A stretch of 64,000 nt of DNA from Takifugu bimaculatus (taxonomy: Eukaryota; Chordata; Actinopteri; Tetraodontiformes; Tetraodontidae), in contig CP034986.1 in the NCBI GenBank assembly GCA_004026145.2, positions 13,441,804 through 13,505,803 on the forward strand, in the 5' to 3' direction. The notes under the pieces were generated by a model, which was not told the DNA's origin, did no database searches, and was given only the letters and a program-made list of their open reading frames with translations. Positions 60,806-64,000 of this stretch are shown piece after piece; within the stretch, counting starts at the first letter, position 1, and each line of letters starts with the position of its first letter. Position numbers and translations under genes: made by a program.

Positions 60806-61117
60806 GCTGTTGATGTCAGCCTTAGAGGCCCTGCCACCCTCGCACCACATTCTGTTCCTGCGGTGAACACAGATACAGGATTATGGGGAAGAAGTCAGGT
60901 GGCGAATGAAGGTCTGAGATGGAATAAAACAGGGCAGGTGTGTGAAATGCAATAGATGAGGGGGGTGTTGGTGGGATGGGGGCGAGTTAAATGGATAAAT
61001 GTCAGCGGGAGCTTTATCTTCCGCCCAAAAAATGCCATGAGTAAATCGCATAGCGGGGGTCCTCAGCCAGCCTTCCCCTCACACTGTAATGAGATTACAG
61101 ACCTCTATGCATGTGTG

Positions 61118-61118
<1 letters not shown>

Positions 61119-61162
<44 letters not shown>

Positions 61163-61182
61163 GTGGGTGAGGATGTGTGCGC

Positions 61183-61217
<35 letters not shown>
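61119..61217. repeat. Twin (GT)n microsatellite
   Basis: Two GT tracts separated by about 25 bases (AGGTGGGTGAGGATG and GCGCGC). Alternating purine-pyrimidine throughout much of it. Confidence 0.94.
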
Positions 61218-61218
<1 letters not shown>

Positions 61219-61960
61219 CAAAATACAATTGAGCCGACACGAATGTGCACCATTCCGATGACTTACTGTACAAGAGTTGGAGGGAGTAAATGGGGGCTCC
61301 CACCACCAAGCAGGTCCTGCAGCTACACACACGCATTTATACAATCTTTGTGAGGACTCTAACCGGCATAATCCATTCCCAGCCACTCACTCTAAACCCC
61401 CCACACACACACACAACCATTCCAAACACTAACCCTGACCAATTCTTGACCTTCTAGCAGACCTTTAAAGTTGACCCACAAACACCCTCAATTTACTAGT
61501 AAAAGGTGTGTTCTGGAAACTTCACAGGTGAACCAAACTTGATATACTGTATCTGCCGTCTGCATAGTGCTCTTAAATAAATACTTGTACACATGTTTAT
61601 AACAGAACCTGGTAGAGTGATAAGAATGCTTCTCCTCTGTGACTTAATTCACTCCTACATGTCTGCAAACGCACATGTATCTTATATTCGCCTTCGGACT
61701 TTATGAAGCCGGTGTGAGGCTGAAGAATGGAGACAATATTTCATTATGATCTGAACGCGGTGGTGAGATTATAACAGTTTTAATATTGATAAGTTGATTA
61801 TAAACTCGTGGTGAGTCGTCATATTTCCAGCCTCTGTTCATGTTCATGTTATTATCATTAAACATTCATGCGAAGGAACAATATAACAACCAATAAATCC
61901 GCTTCCAAGCTGCCGCTTTCGCCTGATGTTTACTCCGCGGCTTCTCCTCGCAGACTAGCC

Positions 61961-62462
61961 TTTTAGACCTTTTCCCAAATCTAATATACCCATCCATAAA
62001 TAGCTCACCTATGGAGCCCATATTTGGCACGCGTGACGCGGCGCCGGAGCCAATCGCGCCCTCTGACGGCGCCTGACCCCGCCTCTTCACGCTCCACCGG
62101 CGCGCAAATGGCTCCTTCGCCGCCCATTCGCCTTTAATGGTCAAACTGGGGGAGTTGATTGACAAAACCAAACGACGCCCCTCCGTTTACCGAGCCACTC
62201 CCCCCTTCTCCGGCTCTCCTATCAGTTTGGCAACACGGATACGCATGGAGCCTCCATCACCTCCAGTCTCTTTTACGCACCGAGTCTGATGATGCGCGCA
62301 GGTACGGGGACTCTGACCGCCACGTTTTCTGCCGCCACAGCGAGCGTCTGATCTCCCGACACGGACTACTATGAAATAAGTGGATGTAGAGGTCTGACAC
62401 AGCCATAAGAGGAGGCACTATTTCACGTGGATCGTCCTTGTTCTCCATCACCGAGCGTCAGT
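61961..62462 (+). promoter_or_regulatory. klf7: klf7 promoter and 5' UTR
   Basis: GC-richer stretch directly upstream of the klf7 ATG. Visible elements are a TATA-like CATAAATAG at 61995-62003, a CCAAT box at 62050-62054 within GCCAATCGCG, and a GC box CCCCGCCTC at 62077-62085, the type bound by SP/KLF proteins. The start of transcription is not fixed by sequence. The 5' UTR probably fills the last few hundred bases. Confidence 0.5.
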
Positions 62463-62564
62463 ATGGATGTGTTGGCGAACCACAGTATCTTTCAGGAACT
62501 TCAGCTCGTCCACGACACCGGCTACTTCTCCGCCATGCCTTCGCTGGAGGAGAACTGGCAGCAG
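62463..62564 (+). CDS. klf7: Krueppel-like factor 7, first coding exon (partial gene)
   Basis: ATG at 62463 opens 34 codons, MDVLANHSIFQELQL then VHDTGYFSAMPSLEENWQQ, ending CAG|GTAAGC. This is the N terminus shared by vertebrate KLF7 (human begins MDVLASYSIFQELQL), an acidic activation segment conserved with KLF6. The exon ends in phase 0, as expected. The rest of the protein, including the three C-terminal C2H2 zinc fingers, lies beyond the right edge, since no further klf7 exon is seen by 64000. Family knowledge: KLF7 is a nuclear activator that binds GC/CACCC boxes and works in neurogenesis and axon growth. KLF6 is the main alternative, but the MDVLA start and the synteny with creb1 favour KLF7. 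Confidence 0.93.
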
Positions 62565-63434
62565 GTAAGCGTTTCAGTGCCACGCCGCAGACGGCGTGCG
62601 CGCTTATCTCACGTCGTTTGAATTCCGCGTGGTGCGCTCCAAACGCAGGTGTCAACTTTATTTATTTTGTCCAGAAGTGCGTGTGCAATTTAGGGGAGAA
62701 ATGGGCACCTTAGTGCTTTTTATCACCCACATCCGCAATTTGCCAGAGTGGATGGGATGGAGACGGCGTGTAATAAAGCTGTCAAATGCGATCTGCAAAG
62801 ATGAAGAGCTGGATCTCATCATAGGGACTGAATTTAGTCTTGAATAATACATCTGCATCCCTCAGATTGCTGAGTTGCGACCCCCCGCATCGAGAGAAGT
62901 CCCCTCTCTTATTCATAATAGATTTCCGAACATGTCTGCCTTTGTACCGTCTTTAAGTGCGGCGGGGAGGAAAAAAGGAAAATAATAACTGTCATATGCA
63001 TGTTCCCTCACACCCTGGCTCCCCTCCACACACTTCTTCTGTACATGTATAGTGGGGGAATATGGAGAAATAAGCGTGGGTCCACCTGACCACATGGTGC
63101 TGCACGGGGCGCACTTTCCACAACCACTACACGGCAGGACGGCGAAGTAGTACTTTTTATTTAAATCCCTCCTGCTTTTGCACTTTTACCTGTCGATATT
63201 GGTAATTACCTGTCAAGACGGATGCCCCGAACACACGGTTCCATATTTTAATGGAATCTTTTCAGCCGCAGCCTCCTGCAAACCATGAAAAACACATCAG
63301 CGACACCTGCGCGATGTTTCTGAGCCTGGAGGGAATTTTTCTTTTCTTTTTAAAAAAAAAAAATCATTGCCTGGAAATTTGATGCCGGTATTGTTGATGC
63401 AAGAGGAGCTTCAAGCCCCCCTCCTCCCCCTCCA

Positions 63435-63477
<43 letters not shown>

Positions 63478-64000
63478 CACACGCATCTCTGCTCTGTGCG
63501 CAAGATGGGAGGAGGGAGACAGAGGGAGGGGGGAGGAGGAGGGAGAGAGAGAGAGAGAGAGAGGGAGAGAAACCGGTGCGTGACCGTGAATCCATTCGTT
63601 GTGGCCAAGCAGCCTAATTGGCATCCTACTGTTAGCCACCGACGCATCTTTTCATAACAAGTCTCCAACTCCCTGCCTCCGCTGTCAGGGAGATTTTTAA
63701 ATTGCATGGGCCTATGTACCATATGCAGTGTGTGCGTGCGCATGTGTGTGTTTTCACCCACGGCCTGTATCAAAATCAATACCTAATGCAAATGGAGGAG
63801 AGAGAGGATGGGGGGGGGGGGGGGAGGCAGGGGGGCTGCCTGTGTGGGCAAAAAGGCTGGAGAAGCTCTTATCTGTGTCCACTGGAAATGTCAGGTTTCT
63901 TTGACTGTCTTCAGTTCAGCGTCCATTTTGGGATGAATTTTGCCAAACTGAACAGCCGCAGTCTGTCTACATCGCAGCAGATCTGACGGTGACATTTTAA
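62565..64000 (+). other. klf7: klf7 intron 1 (start)
   Basis: Intron sequence to the window edge. It contains a (CA)n at 63434-63482, a GA-rich tract around 63540-63563 and a G run at 63811-63823. The parts 63595-63740 and 63880-63985 are non-repetitive and could be conserved intronic sequence. No second coding exon is visible. Confidence 0.6.
63434..63563. repeat. (CA)n and (GA)n simple repeats in klf7 intron 1
   Basis: CA tract at 63434-63482 with one GC step, then purine-rich GGGAGG sequence passing into (GA)n. Confidence 0.92.

Larger units (their letters stand above)
60191..61960. other. klf7 upstream flank with CA/GT repeats
   Basis: Contains a compound (CT)n(CA)n at 60751-60805 and two (GT)n tracts at 61119-61160 and 61184-61217. 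No coding exon. Probably distal promoter sequence of klf7. Confidence 0.45.

Noticed and set aside
61079..61386. His/Thr- and Val/Cys-rich open frames over CA/GT tracts
   Set aside because: Pure translation of dinucleotide repeats, as at the other CA tracts.
63895..63960. Possible microRNA hairpin in klf7 intron 1
   Set aside because: Only a six-base complementary pair (GTTCAG/CTGAAC) could be found, too short for a precursor stem.

Overview
The window looks like a stretch of a teleost fish chromosome. The genes are vertebrate, most introns are only 70 to 120 bases long, there are many long CA/GT tracts, and the repeat remnants (an L2-type LINE tail, a foldback element) are of kinds common in fish. 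Four protein genes can be read exon by exon: a cyclin-Y-like gene (ccnyl1, minus, 11737-13530), mettl21a (plus, 14385-15197), creb1 (minus, coding 16713-19482, probable non-coding first exon near 20344) and the first coding exon of klf7 (plus, 62463-62564, continuing past the right edge). From memory, the same order and relative orientation (KLF7, CREB1, METTL21A, CCNYL1) occurs on human 2q33.3, so this is a conserved block read in the opposite direction. Whether these are the 'a' or 'b' teleost duplicates cannot be decided here.

Layout. Bases 1-11,700 hold no recognisable gene. They contain simple repeats, a 1.2-kb inverted-repeat (foldback) element with a minisatellite inside it (7510-8735), a probable dispersed repeat near 9.2-9.6 kb, and an unusual cluster of four tRNA-like, B-box-bearing segments (10480-11125). 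The compact gene cluster follows at 11.7-20.5 kb. ccnyl1 and mettl21a are divergent and share an 850-bp promoter interval. mettl21a and creb1 are convergent, and their 3' ends probably overlap. From 20.6 to about 61.9 kb I find no convincing coding exon. This 41-kb block is mostly unique DNA with patches rich in homeodomain, POU and SOX-like motifs. It resembles a regulatory domain for the flanking developmental gene klf7 (or creb1), but conservation could not be tested. The last 2 kb carry the klf7 promoter, first exon and start of intron 1.

The gene products are not an operon-like pathway. CCNYL1 is a membrane-anchored cyclin that activates CDK14/16-type kinases. METTL21A is a cytosolic lysine methyltransferase for Hsp70 proteins. 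CREB1 is the cAMP/Ca2+-responsive bZIP activator. KLF7 is a zinc-finger activator of neuronal genes. The most notable details are a GC-AG intron exactly at the CREB1 phospho-site exon, two stop-free 3n introns in mettl21a, several CRE half-sites at the creb1 5' end, the tRNA-like cluster, the foldback element with an inserted minisatellite, and several sharp palindromes in the gene-free block.
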